This document shows positions 31,315 to 39,746 of a DNA stretch of 44,097 nt, in pieces. The stretch is from JBBDWR01 sp040902745. Its GTDB lineage: Bacteria > Actinomycetota > UBA4738 > HRBIN12. The notes under the pieces were generated by a model, which did no database searches, was not told the DNA's origin, and worked only from the letters and a program-made list of their open reading frames with translations. The position numbers were made by a program, and so were the translations under genes. The stretch spans positions 1 to 44,097 of the forward strand of contig JBBDWR010000005.1 of NCBI GenBank assembly GCA_040902745.1, given 5' to 3'. Every line of letters begins with the position of its first letter. Position 1 is the first letter of the stretch.

Positions 31315-33996
31315 CTACGCGTCCTCGTAGAAGACCCGCTCCATCGCGCGTCGTGCGCGACGGGTCACCCGGAGGTAGTCGTCGAGGAATGACTGGCGGG
31401 GGTACTCCTCGTAGCCGAGCCTCCGAGCAAGGACGGTCTGCTCTTGCGGAGCGGCGGGCAGCGCCTCGGCGTGCACGCGGCGGTCGATCTCCAACGCATT
31501 CTTCACATCGCTGAGGAACACGAACGCGTCGCCGAGCGCGAGCGCGACGCTGTCCTCGATCAGCCGGGCCGACGCCAGCGCTTCGATCGCCGCCAACGTG
31601 CCGGTGGTTCGCACCTCCGGATATGCCGCCCCGAAACGGAGCAGAGACAGTTCGACCGCGAACTGCACGTCGGCGAGCGAACCGACACCGAGTTTGAAGT
31701 GGAACTTCGCGGCCTCCGGCGGCCGCACCCGCTCGCGTTCGATCCGCTCGCGCATCCGGCGCATGTCCGCGACGCGGTCGATCGACAACGTCTGCGGGTA
31801 CGCGACGTCGCCCGCCAGCAGCAGGAACCGACGACCGAGTTCCTCGTCGCCCGCCACGACACGAGCCCGCAGCAACGACTGGAACTCCCACGGCTCCGCC
31901 CATCGCTCCCAGTACTCGAGGAACGCGGTCATCGAGCGGGCGAGCGGACCGCTGCGACCCTCGGGGCGAAGGTCCGCGTCCGGCTCCCACCCCGCCTGAC
32001 GGATCGAGGCCAGGACCCGTTCGGCCGTGTCCAATGCCGTGCGGAACGGCTCGGAGCCTTCGCCTTCGTAGACGAACAGAACATCGAGGTCGGACGCGAA
32101 ATTCAGTTCGCGTGCGCCGAGCTTGCCCAGTCCGATCACGGCGAACGGCATCGTCGGCGCCGCGTCGGCCACCGCGGCCGCCACCACTCCGTCGGCGATC
32201 TGCGCGAGCGCGTCTCCGGTGGCTTTCGGCGAGAACTCTCGCGTGGCCGCCCGGGCAACGACACCGACAAGCGATGCCTCGGGATCCGGAGCCCGCATAC
32301 CGTCGGACAGCGCGACGAGCCGCTGCGGAACCGCCGCGAGCAGGTCCGTTGCGAACGAGCTCGCGGACACGAGCGCCGCGAGCCGACGGGCCGCCACTGG
32401 GTCGGTCGCGAACCGATCTGCGAGCGCCGCCTCGTCCCCAACGGATTGCGCGATCCGCTCCAGCCGCACGAGGGCTCCGTCCGGATCGGCCGCGAGCGCC
32501 AGCGCGGGCGCCATGACCGGGAAGACGTTCGCGAGCACCTTTCCCAACCGCGTGGAGGGATCCACGAGCCGGTCGAGCACCTCGTAGGACGCAGCGGGCC
32601 GCGCGAATCCGAGACCCGCAAGCAGCTCCTGGGTCGCCTCTCGATCGGTGCCCGGACGGGGAGCGCGCGGTCCGTCGAATGCCTCCAGCAACGGACGGTA
32701 GAACAACCGCTCGTGCAGACCGCGGACGAGATCGGTCTGGCGCTCGTAGTCGGCCGCAAGCTCCTGCGGGCCCTCGTACCCGAGAGAGCGCGCCAACGTC
32801 GTCGCGGCGTGGTGCTCCTGCGGCAGCTCGTGCGTCTGGAGATCTCGCACGATCTGGAGCCGGTGTTCCAGCCGGCGGAGGAACACGTAGGCGCCGGCGA
32901 GGGCCTCCGCGTCGGCCACCGCGACGTATCCCTCGGTCGCCAGCTTCGCGAGAGCGTGCAGCGTGTTCGGATCGCGGAGGCGTTCATCCCGACCGCCGTG
33001 AACGATCTGGAGCAACTGCACGGCGAACTCGATGTCGCGGATCCCGCCGCGTCCTCGCTTGACCTCGGTCGCCTGCTTACCACGCGCGCGGACGTATTCC
33101 TCCAACCGCACCTTCACCTGGCGCACCTCGTCGATCGCGCTCGACTCGAGCTGCTCCGGGTACACGAACGGGGTCACTCGCTCGAGGAACGAGGCTCCGA
33201 CATGAGGATCGCCCGCGACGAAGCTCGTCTTGATCAACGCTTGTCGTTCCCACGTGGCCGACTGAGACGCGTAGTACTCGATCGTCGCCTCGAGGGAGCG
33301 CGACAGGGCACCGCCGCGACCCCCGGGGCGCAGTGTGGGATCCACCCGCAGCGCGATGCCTTCGGCGGTGGGTTCGGACAAGAGTCGGATCATCGCGGCT
33401 GCGGCGCGTTCGGCACCCTCCTGACGCGTGCCACCGGAGCCGTCGTGCACGAAGAGCAGATCGACGTCGGAGGCGTAGTTCAGCTCTCGGCCGCCCAGCT
33501 TGCCGAGCGCGAGCACACTGAGCCCCGGATCGCCCGCTCGCTCGACCGCGGCGACGAGGCAAGCCGCCGCGATGTCGGAGATCTCCTCGACGACCTCGAC
33601 GAGATCGGCGCCGTCGAGATCACGGGCCGCGACCCGCAGCATCGCGCGGCGGCGGAAGCGGCGCAGGCCCGCTTCCACACCCAGTCGATCGACGTCGCCC
33701 GCGAGCTCGGCGTCGAGCACGAGTCGGTCCCGTCGCGCCACGTCCGCGAGGGCGGCGGTTTCCTCCGGATGCGCGACGAGCACATCTGCCGCCGCACTCG
33801 AGAACCCGAGCAGGCGCACGGCGTTCTCCAGGATCTCGGGTCGCTCCAGCAGCTTTCGCGCCCGGGGAGCTTCGCCGACCCGCGAGATCGCCACACGCGC
33901 GAGCTCCGGGTCGGGCGCCGCGGCGAGCGCGCGGCCGAGCGTCTCCGGGGTCACCACGCGCGGATCATCCCTCCACGGGCGGCGATCGTCACGCAC
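31315..33996 (-). CDS. glnE: bifunctional glutamine synthetase adenylyltransferase/deadenylase GlnE
   Basis: GlnE attaches AMP to a Tyr of glutamine synthetase to switch it off and removes it again, under PII control. The 893-aa product (GTG start with GAGGTG) carries two nucleotidyltransferase domains: GKLGGRELNYASDVDLLFV (165-183) and GKLGARELNFASDLDVLFV (around 625-645), each with a DxD metal pair, followed by helical domains. Both activities appear intact. It lies divergent from a glutamine synthetase that lacks the target Tyr, so its substrate is probably another glutamine synthetase elsewhere in the genome. Confidence 0.96.
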   Translation of the reverse strand: MRDDRRPWRDDPRVVTPETLGRALAAAPDPELARVAISRVGEAPRARKLLERPEILENAVRLLGFSSAAADVLVAHPEETAALADVARRDRLVLDAELAGDVDRLGVEAGLRRFRRRAMLRVAARDLDGADLVEVVEEISDIAAACLVAAVERAGDPGLSVLALGKLGGRELNYASDVDLLFVHDGSGGTRQEGAERAAAAMIRLLSEPTAEGIALRVDPTLRPGGRGGALSRSLEATIEYYASQSATWERQALIKTSFVAGDPHVGASFLERVTPFVYPEQLESSAIDEVRQVKVRLEEYVRARGKQATEVKRGRGGIRDIEFAVQLLQIVHGGRDERLRDPNTLHALAKLATEGYVAVADAEALAGAYVFLRRLEHRLQIVRDLQTHELPQEHHAATTLARSLGYEGPQELAADYERQTDLVRGLHERLFYRPLLEAFDGPRAPRPGTDREATQELLAGLGFARPAASYEVLDRLVDPSTRLGKVLANVFPVMAPALALAADPDGALVRLERIAQSVGDEAALADRFATDPVAARRLAALVSASSFATDLLAAVPQRLVALSDGMRAPDPEASLVGVVARAATREFSPKATGDALAQIADGVVAAAVADAAPTMPFAVIGLGKLGARELNFASDLDVLFVYEGEGSEPFRTALDTAERVLASIRQAGWEPDADLRPEGRSGPLARSMTAFLEYWERWAEPWEFQSLLRARVVAGDEELGRRFLLLAGDVAYPQTLSIDRVADMRRMRERIERERVRPPEAAKFHFKLGVGSLADVQFAVELSLLRFGAAYPEVRTTGTLAAIEALASARLIEDSVALALGDAFVFLSDVKNALEIDRRVHAEALPAAPQEQTVLARRLGYEEYPRQSFLDDYLRVTRRARRAMERVFYEDA

Positions 33997-34022
33997 CGCG
34001 GTTCACCTCGCGTCAGGGCGGA

Positions 34023-34039
34023 GTTAACGGCGCCGTAAC
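34023..34039. promoter_or_regulatory. GTTAAC-N6-GTAAC site between glnE and glnA
   Basis: GTTAACGGCGCCGTAAC is an inverted repeat with a one-base bulge in the 77-nt divergent gap. The GTnAC-type half sites six bases apart recall the GlnR boxes of actinomycete nitrogen genes. It lies 22 nt upstream of the glnA -10 box. Confidence 0.35.
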
Positions 34040-34060
34040 CGCAACGGCAGCCTGGCCCCC

Positions 34061-34066
34061 TAGCCT
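34061..34066 (+). promoter_or_regulatory. -10 element of glnA (leaderless)
   Basis: TAGCCT, 7 nt before the ATG at 34074. There is no Shine-Dalgarno. Confidence 0.55.
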
Positions 34067-34073
34067 GGTCCGC

Positions 34074-35402
34074 ATGAGCTTGACCGCCGAAGCCGAATAC
34101 GTGTTGCGAGCCGTCGAAGAGCGGGGGATCCGTTTCGTCCGCCTCTGGTTCACCGACGTGCTCGGGTTCCTGAAGGCGTTCACGATCACCTCGCAGGAGC
34201 TCGAGGGCGCCTTCGCCGAGGGCATGGGGTTCGACGGATCGTCGATCGACGGCTTCAGCCGGATCCAGGAATCCGACATGGTCGCGATCCCCGATGCCTC
34301 GACCTTCCAGCTGATCCCGTGGAAGACCGAGGCCGAGGTGGCCCGATTGTTCTGCGATGTGGTCAATCCCGACGGCACCCCGTTCGAAGGCGATCCACGA
34401 GGCGTGCTCAAACGCCAGCTAGCGCGCGCAGCCGAACTCGGGTTCACCTTCTACGTCGGGCCTGAGCTCGAGTTCTTCTACCTCAAGAGCCTGGAGGAGC
34501 CGGAGTTCCTCGATCACGCCGGGTACTTCGACGAGACGCCCCTGGACCTCGCGACCGACTGGCGCAAACGAACCGTCGCCTACCTCGAGTCGATGGGGAT
34601 CCCGGTTGAGTACGTGCACCACGAGGTGGCGCCGAGCCAGCACGAGATCGACCTGCGCTACACCGACGCGTTGACGATGGCCGACAACGTGATGACCTAC
34701 CGACTCACGGTCAAGGAGGTCGCACAGGAGTTCGGCATCTACGCGACCTTCATGCCCAAGCCGGTCATGGGCGTCAACGGCAGCGGCATGCACACCCACC
34801 AGAGCCTGTTCGAAGGCGATCGCAACGCGTTCTTCGATGCCGACGACGAGTACCACCTGTCGAGCCTCGCCAAGCACTACATCGCGGGGATCCTGCGGCA
34901 CGCGCCGGAGTTCACCCTGCTGACCAACCAATGGGTCAACTCCTACAAGCGCCTCGTCCCCGGCTACGAAGCTCCCGTGTATGTCTGCTGGGCGCGCCGC
35001 AACCGGTCTGCCCTCGTGCGGGTCCCGATGTACAAGCCCGGCAAAGAAGAAGCGACGCGCATCGAACTACGCTCCCCCGATCCCGCCTGCAATCCGTACC
35101 TCGCCTTCGCGGCGATGCTCGCCGCCGGCCTGGAGGGGATCGAGCAGGGCTACGAACTTCCGCCGGAGGCATCCAACAACATCTTCGAGATGACCTCGGA
35201 GGAGCGCCGGGCCGCCGGCATCGCTACCCTGCCGATGGATCTCAACGAGGCGATCCGCACGGCAGAGGACTCCAAGGTGCTGCGCAAGGCGCTCGGCGAA
35301 CACGTGCACGAGTTCCTGATCCGCAACAAGCGCGAGGAGTGGGACGCGTTCAAGACGATCGTCACGCCGTACGAACTCGAACGCTACCTACCGCTGCTGT
35401 AG
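34074..35402 (+). CDS. type I glutamine synthetase, GlnA2/alpha-like, no adenylylation Tyr
   Basis: Glutamine synthetase condenses glutamate and ammonia using ATP. The 442-aa length and the motifs GMGFDGSSIDGF, FYVGPELEFFYL, NGSGMHTHQS, KRLVPGYEAPVYVCWARRNRS and RIELRSPDPACNPYLAFAAM show a complete class I enzyme with its metal and substrate ligands. The segment that in adenylylated enzymes reads NLYxLP is NNIFEM here, with Phe371 in place of the Tyr. This suits the GSI-alpha/GlnA2 group, which is not adenylylated. It is divergent from glnE, as glnA2 and glnE are neighbours in mycobacteria. Confidence 0.94.
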   Translation: MSLTAEAEYVLRAVEERGIRFVRLWFTDVLGFLKAFTITSQELEGAFAEGMGFDGSSIDGFSRIQESDMVAIPDASTFQLIPWKTEAEVARLFCDVVNPDGTPFEGDPRGVLKRQLARAAELGFTFYVGPELEFFYLKSLEEPEFLDHAGYFDETPLDLATDWRKRTVAYLESMGIPVEYVHHEVAPSQHEIDLRYTDALTMADNVMTYRLTVKEVAQEFGIYATFMPKPVMGVNGSGMHTHQSLFEGDRNAFFDADDEYHLSSLAKHYIAGILRHAPEFTLLTNQWVNSYKRLVPGYEAPVYVCWARRNRSALVRVPMYKPGKEEATRIELRSPDPACNPYLAFAAMLAAGLEGIEQGYELPPEASNNIFEMTSEERRAAGIATLPMDLNEAIRTAEDSKVLRKALGEHVHEFLIRNKREEWDAFKTIVTPYELERYLPLL

Positions 35403-35412
35403 CCCGTCCGCT

Positions 35413-35428
35413 GGTTCGGGCCCGAACC
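35413..35428 (+). terminator. palindrome after glnA, probable terminator
   Basis: GGTTCGGGCCCGAACC is a perfect 16-nt palindrome 10 nt after the glnA stop. There is no T-run, as often in high-GC genomes. Confidence 0.45.
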
Positions 35429-35531
35429 CGGATGCTCGGCACACGAGGGGGTATTCCTTGAAGGCCGGAACGGACAAAGACCCTGGCCACGGTGGCCAAC
35501 GCGGGACTAGCGCCCGCGAGCGCATCTGACG

Positions 35532-35537
35532 TACGAT
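35532..35537 (+). promoter_or_regulatory. -10 element of the 157-aa gene
   Basis: TACGAT with a short leader that contains GAGGAGGGGG before the ATG at 35561. Confidence 0.45.
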
Positions 35538-35560
35538 TGAGGTTCGAGGAGGGGGCCCTC

Positions 35561-36034
35561 ATGGCGACACCCGACACACCCGATCTGACTCCGGCACTCG
35601 ACGCCGCGCGCAAGCGCCGTATCCGTCTGCGTGACGAGCTCTACGACGTCGAACAGGCGATCTCGGCGCCGGCGCCCGGACGCGTCGACACCTGGACCGA
35701 CGCGGTCGTGATCCAGCTTCGCAAGCTCCGCGACGCGATGGACGAGCACGTGTACGTGACGGAGGAACCCGAGGGTCTCTACGACGAGGTGCTCAACCTG
35801 TCGCCACGACTCGCCGGCAAGGTGAAGCGGCTGCGCGACGAGCACCCGCAGATCCTCGAACAGACCGACGCCCTTATCGCGCGCCTGGAGGATGACGGCA
35901 TCGGGGAGGACTGGCCGCTCGAGGACGCCCGCGACGAGGCGCAGAGACTTCTCGGGCGGATCGTGCGCCACCGACAGCGAGGTGCGGACCTCGTGTGGGA
36001 GGCCTACAACCTCGACATCGGCGGGCGAGAGTAG
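35561..36034 (+). CDS. helical, possibly hemerythrin-like protein
   Basis: This encodes 157 aa, all alpha and highly charged. His and Glu recur in a pattern that could suit a four-helix metal bundle: MDEHVYVTEE, RDEHPQILEQ and RHRQRGADLVWEAYNLDIGGRE. I think of hemerythrin-like proteins, but the spacing is not a textbook HHE domain, so metal binding is a suggestion only. The ATG is set by GAGGAGGGGG. It lies alone between glnA and nadE. Confidence 0.6.
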   Translation: MATPDTPDLTPALDAARKRRIRLRDELYDVEQAISAPAPGRVDTWTDAVVIQLRKLRDAMDEHVYVTEEPEGLYDEVLNLSPRLAGKVKRLRDEHPQILEQTDALIARLEDDGIGEDWPLEDARDEAQRLLGRIVRHRQRGADLVWEAYNLDIGGRE

Positions 36035-36072
36035 CGGACTCACCATCTCCGCTGTCCTCCGCCGCAGCTGAG

Positions 36073-36078
36073 TAGGCT
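36073..36078 (+). promoter_or_regulatory. -10 element of nadE (leaderless)
   Basis: TAGGCT, 6 nt before the GTG at 36085. Confidence 0.55.
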
Positions 36079-36084
36079 GTCGGC

Positions 36085-37725
36085 GTGGTGCGGATCGCGC
36101 TCGGACAGCTGAACACTACCGTCGGCGACCTCGACGGCAACGTGTCGCGCATGGCCGAGTGGGCCGCGCGAGCCGCGGAGGGGGGCGCCGACCTCGTGTG
36201 CTTCCCCGAATTGGCAGTGACCGGTTACCCGCCCGAAGATCTCGTCCTGCGTCGCTCGTTCGTCGACGACAACCTCGCCGCCGTGTCCCGACTCGCGAAG
36301 CAGGTGGAAGGCGGACCGACCGTCGTGACCGGCTTCGTCGACCGGACCGGGCGCGGTCTCCACAACGCGGCTGCCGTACTCCAGGGTGGGGAGGTGCGGA
36401 GCCGCTATCACAAGATCAAGCTGCCGAACTACGGCGTGTTCGACGAACGTCGCTACTTCGTCGCCGGCACCTCGGCGACGATCGACGAGGCCGCCGGCGC
36501 CGCGTTCGGCATGTCCGTGTGCGAGGACGCATGGACCCCCGGCGACCCCTTCGTGGAATACCGCTCGGCCCACGTACCGATCGTGATCAACGTCAACGGC
36601 TCCCCGTATCACCGCGGCAAGGTGGAGGAGCGCACCGACATCTGCGCGGCGCGTGCGCAGGAGACCGATGCCTGGCTGGTGTACGTGAACGCGGTCGGAG
36701 GTCAGGACGAGCTGGTGTTCGACGGCGGCAGCATGGTGGTGTCTCCGCGCGGAGAGGTCGTCAGGCGCGCCAGCATGTTCACCGAGGATCTGTTACTGGT
36801 CGACCTGGAGGTCGGCGAGAACCTCGAACGTCCCGTGCTCGCGGATCGGGCAAGCACCGCATGGCCCGAGGACATCGAACAGGTGTATCGGGCCCTCGTG
36901 CTCGGCCTCGGCGACTACGCTCGCAAGAACGGGTTCCACGACACCGTGCTCGGTCTCTCCGGTGGTATCGATTCCTCGCTCGTGGCGGTGCTCGCCGTCG
37001 ACGCTCTGGGCCCCGACGCCGTGCGGGGGCTCGCGATGCCGTCGCCGTACTCGAGTTCGCACAGCGTCGAGGACGCCGTCGCGCTCGCGCAGCGACTCGG
37101 GATCCGACTGGACACGATCCGGATCGACGAGACACTCGGAGCTTACGGGAGCGCGCTCGCTCCGGTGCTGGACGGACAGCCGGTGGGACTCGTCGAGGAG
37201 AACCTCCAGGCGCGGATCCGCGGCAACCTGTTGTTCGCGGTCTCCAACCGTTTCGGCGACCTCGTCCTGGCCACCGGCAACAAGTCCGAGTACGCCGTGG
37301 GTTACTCCACCCTGTACGGGGACATGGCCGGCGGCTTCGCTCCGATCAAAGATGTTCCCAAGACGCTGGTGTACCAGCTCAGCCGCTGGCGCAACACGCA
37401 GGCGGCCGCGCGCGGTGAGGTGGCGCCGATCCCCGATCGGGTGCTCGACAAGCCGCCGTCCGCGGAACTGCGACCGGGCCAGAAGGACACCGATTCGCTG
37501 CCTCCGTACGACGTGCTGGACCCGATCATCGAGGCCTACGTCGAGGACGACACGAGTCCGGAGGACCTCGTCGCGCACGGCGCCACCCCCGAACTCATCG
37601 AACGGGTGGTCGCGATGATCGATCGCGCCGAGTACAAGCGGCGACAGGCCGCGCCTGGCGTGAAGATCACCCCGAAGGCGTTCGGCCGCGATCGCCGCCT
37701 GCCGATCACCAACCGCTATAGCTGA
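36085..37725 (+). CDS. nadE: glutamine-dependent NAD+ synthetase
   Basis: NadE amidates nicotinate adenine dinucleotide to NAD+, using ammonia released from glutamine. The 546-aa protein has an N-terminal nitrilase-type glutaminase with the triad Glu42 (CFPELAVTGYP), Lys110 (YHKIKLPNYGVF) and Cys145 (SVCEDAW), then a synthetase domain with the ATP loop LSGGIDSS (291-298) and ATGNKSEYAVGYSTLYGDMAG. It belongs to the shorter, roughly 550-aa class, not the 680-aa mycobacterial form. Placement after glnA suits its need for glutamine. Confidence 0.97.
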   Translation: MVRIALGQLNTTVGDLDGNVSRMAEWAARAAEGGADLVCFPELAVTGYPPEDLVLRRSFVDDNLAAVSRLAKQVEGGPTVVTGFVDRTGRGLHNAAAVLQGGEVRSRYHKIKLPNYGVFDERRYFVAGTSATIDEAAGAAFGMSVCEDAWTPGDPFVEYRSAHVPIVINVNGSPYHRGKVEERTDICAARAQETDAWLVYVNAVGGQDELVFDGGSMVVSPRGEVVRRASMFTEDLLLVDLEVGENLERPVLADRASTAWPEDIEQVYRALVLGLGDYARKNGFHDTVLGLSGGIDSSLVAVLAVDALGPDAVRGLAMPSPYSSSHSVEDAVALAQRLGIRLDTIRIDETLGAYGSALAPVLDGQPVGLVEENLQARIRGNLLFAVSNRFGDLVLATGNKSEYAVGYSTLYGDMAGGFAPIKDVPKTLVYQLSRWRNTQAAARGEVAPIPDRVLDKPPSAELRPGQKDTDSLPPYDVLDPIIEAYVEDDTSPEDLVAHGATPELIERVVAMIDRAEYKRRQAAPGVKITPKAFGRDRRLPITNRYS

Positions 37726-37791
37726 CAGAGCCTCGTCTCGACGATCCTCCGTGGGTGGGCGGCGCAGCGGCGTTCCGGGGCGCTCTCGGCC

Positions 37792-37797
37792 TACACT
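37792..37797 (+). promoter_or_regulatory. -10 element of tRNA-Lys
   Basis: TACACT, 9 nt upstream of the mature tRNA 5' end. Confidence 0.5.
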
Positions 37798-37806
37798 CCC
37801 CTGCCA

Positions 37807-37881
37807 GGGCCGGTAGCTCAGTCTGGTTAGAGCAGGGGGCTTTTAACCCTCGTGTCACAGGTTCGAATCCTGTCCGGCCCA
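37807..37881 (+). tRNA. tRNA-Lys (anticodon TTT)
   Basis: A 75-nt cloverleaf. Acceptor GGGCCGG pairs with CCGGCCC; the anticodon stem GGGGG/CCCTC (one G-U) holds the loop CTTTTAA, so the anticodon is TTT. The T arm has GTTCGAATC. A73 is present and CCA is not encoded. Confidence 0.96.
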
Positions 37882-38033
37882 CCCCAGCAGATCGTTCCTC
37901 GTGAGCATCGTGAGTTGACACGACCGGGTGCTCGGGCGTCCCCGCCTAAGTGGTCGAAGGCGAGGTCGTGGCTGACGACGACCCGTCGGATACCTAGTTT
38001 CAGGTAACACCGGTTTGTGCCGATGCTTCAGGC
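37882..38033. other. non-coding gap after tRNA-Lys
   Basis: I see no intact gene in the stretch from the tRNA to the beta-helix gene (about 450 nt with the broken frame that follows). There is no integrase, no second copy of the tRNA 3' end in the window and no clear promoter. Confidence 0.5.
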
Positions 38034-38302
38034 ATGCCCTACTCACTGATTCGTAGCGGATCGATCCTCACCGTGCTCGTGACCCACCCGCAGCTAGAGG
38101 ACGTACCGAGAGGCCTGGCCGAGTTCAGACGTGCGTGGAGCGGGGCGGCATCTCGGAAATCCACATCGCCTACGATGAATCCGCCTGGGCGACGGACTGG
38201 GCGGTAGGCACCCTGACGGCTTTCGAGTCGAGCATGAGCAGTCTCGGGGTGCTTGTCAGTGTGATCGGTACCGACGCCCGATTAGAGCCACTGAAGGCCT
38301 AG
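38034..38302 (+). pseudogene. frameshifted small gene, possibly STAS-like
   Basis: From ATG 38034 one frame reads MPYSLIRSGSILTVLVTHPQ and on to LAEFRRA. From about 38135 a different frame continues ERGGISEIHIAYDESAWATD, then GTLTAFESSMSSLGVLVSVIG, and ends at TAG 38300-38302. One missing base near 38134 would join them into an 89-aa protein with RAVERGGISEIHIAY across the joint. The strand-helix pattern recalls STAS/anti-sigma-antagonist domains, without the usual phosphorylated DSSG. It is either a decayed gene or a sequencing error. Confidence 0.5.
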
Positions 38303-38330
38303 TCGCAGCGAAGGTAGCGAGCCGCGCGCG

Positions 38331-39578
38331 CTACGCCGGAGGCTTGCAGATTCCGTTGGGCTCGTCGGTCGCGCCGACGTTGCGTCGCCAGACGTTCGCC
38401 GTTCCAGCCGTCCTCGAGCCGATCGACTGATCGTGGCAGTCGAAGTCTGCGTTGCCCGATGCCGTGTTACGGCGGATCTGATTGTTCCGCGTTCCGAGGG
38501 CGAACGAGATCCCGGCGATCCCGTTATCTCTGAAGTTGTTGTCCAAAGCGTCGACGACGTGCGGCACGGTCGAAGAGACGTCAAGCCCGTTGGCCTCGGC
38601 GCTTACAACATCGTTCTCGATCACATCGATGTTCGAAACACCGCTACCCAGTCCGTCGTCGCGGATCGCCACGCCCGAGAACGCCGGATCGATCAGCCGG
38701 TTCCCTTGGATCAGCACCTCGGTGGACTGTCCGCCGACCCGGATCGCGGAACCCTGGACGTCGTCGTCCACGTTGCGCGTGTCGGAAGTCCTGTTGTTCA
38801 GGATCCGGAAGTCCGTCGCCGCGAGGAGGTTGACGAAGTTCGCGTCATCGACGCTTCGGTTATTCCGGATCAGCACCTCGGCGTTCGTGACACCGTCGAC
38901 GTACGCGAACAGGATCGCTCCGTTCGCGTGGCCCCCGAACAGGTTGGATCGGATCAGGATGTCGTCCGCGCCCTGGTCCGTGTAGATCCCGTTGCCGGAG
39001 GCGGCGCCAGGAGCGTTGTTGTCCGTGATGCGGTTGAACTTGACGAACGTGTTTCTTAACCCGGAGGAATGGACGTACAAGCCGAAGGTGTTCTGGGTCA
39101 GGATGTTGTTCTGGATCTTGTAGCGGGTTCGAGCGGGACTGGTGTACACGCCTGGGGCGTTTTGTGCGCCCTCGACGGTGAAGCCATCGAGCACCGTATT
39201 CGATGCCAACAGGGAGAAGCCCGGAGAGCCAGGCGGCGGCTGAACCACGGACTCGTTCTCCGCTCCCACGTTCCGGCTCCGTGCGTCGACGCCGACCTGG
39301 GCCCCGAGGATCCGAAGGCGATCCGTCACCGCGGGGATCGTGACACTCTCGGGATACGAACCGGGACACACACGGATGATGTCGTCCGGGGCCGCCGCCG
39401 CGACGGCGTCGGAGATCCTCGGCGCCGCAGGCGTCTCCGCATCGCAGTTCCCGACCTCGGCAAAGCCGTCGTCGTCAACGACGAGCACCGCCGTGGCGTG
39501 TGCACCCGGCATCGCAAAGGTTGCGAGCGCAGCGGTCGCCGCTGCGGCGATCAAGAGCCGTCGGGGAGTGCGATGCAT
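38331..39578 (-). CDS. secreted right-handed parallel beta-helix protein
   Basis: This encodes 415 aa with a Sec signal peptide (LLIAAAATAALATFAMPGAHA). The rest is parallel beta-helix: repeated N-rich coils such as YKIQNNILTQNTFGLYVHS, VKFNRITDNN, ILIRSNLFGGHANGAIL, VLIQGNRLID, IDVIENDVV and NQIRRNTASGNADFDC, as in NosD/pectate-lyase-like PbH1 proteins. It probably binds or cleaves polysaccharide outside the cell. AAGGAG precedes the ATG. A run of 28 C (on its sense strand) lies 89-117 nt upstream of the start codon. Confidence 0.87.
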   Translation of the reverse strand: MHRTPRRLLIAAAATAALATFAMPGAHATAVLVVDDDGFAEVGNCDAETPAAPRISDAVAAAAPDDIIRVCPGSYPESVTIPAVTDRLRILGAQVGVDARSRNVGAENESVVQPPPGSPGFSLLASNTVLDGFTVEGAQNAPGVYTSPARTRYKIQNNILTQNTFGLYVHSSGLRNTFVKFNRITDNNAPGAASGNGIYTDQGADDILIRSNLFGGHANGAILFAYVDGVTNAEVLIRNNRSVDDANFVNLLAATDFRILNNRTSDTRNVDDDVQGSAIRVGGQSTEVLIQGNRLIDPAFSGVAIRDDGLGSGVSNIDVIENDVVSAEANGLDVSSTVPHVVDALDNNFRDNGIAGISFALGTRNNQIRRNTASGNADFDCHDQSIGSRTAGTANVWRRNVGATDEPNGICKPPA

Positions 39579-39667
39579 CGGGGTTCTCCTTCTCTCGGCG
39601 GTGCTCCTCGTGAACTGCCGCGAACGCGTGCCCGGGACGGCCGGCTAGCGGCAGTGTCGGAACGAGT

Positions 39668-39695
39668 GGGGGGGGGGGGGGGGGGGGGGGGGGGG
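39668..39695. repeat. homopolymer of 28 G
   Basis: An uninterrupted run of 28 G on the plus strand (C on the sense strand of both flanking minus-strand genes), between the stop of the KVTICH protein gene and the start of the beta-helix gene. It is far longer than expected even in GC-rich DNA and lies in a non-coding gap. Confidence 0.85.
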
Positions 39696-39706
39696 CATTC
39701 GCCCCC
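39691..39706 (-). terminator. hairpin at the end of the G run, possible terminator
   Basis: GGGGGC-ATTC-GCCCCC. On the minus strand it follows the KVTICH gene by about 40 nt and leads into the C run. No T-run follows. Confidence 0.35.
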
Positions 39707-39746
39707 GGCCCACATCGCTTCGATCCATGCTCCAACTGCGGTGCTG

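Noticed and set aside
31444..34038. 864-codon open frame on the plus strand opposite glnE
   Set aside because: Arg/Glu/His-rich composition and no domain; it is the mirror of a strongly conserved GlnE reading frame in high-GC DNA.
37882..38330. Integrated element at the tRNA-Lys gene
   Set aside because: No integrase, no repeated tRNA end and no foreign-looking base composition in the window.
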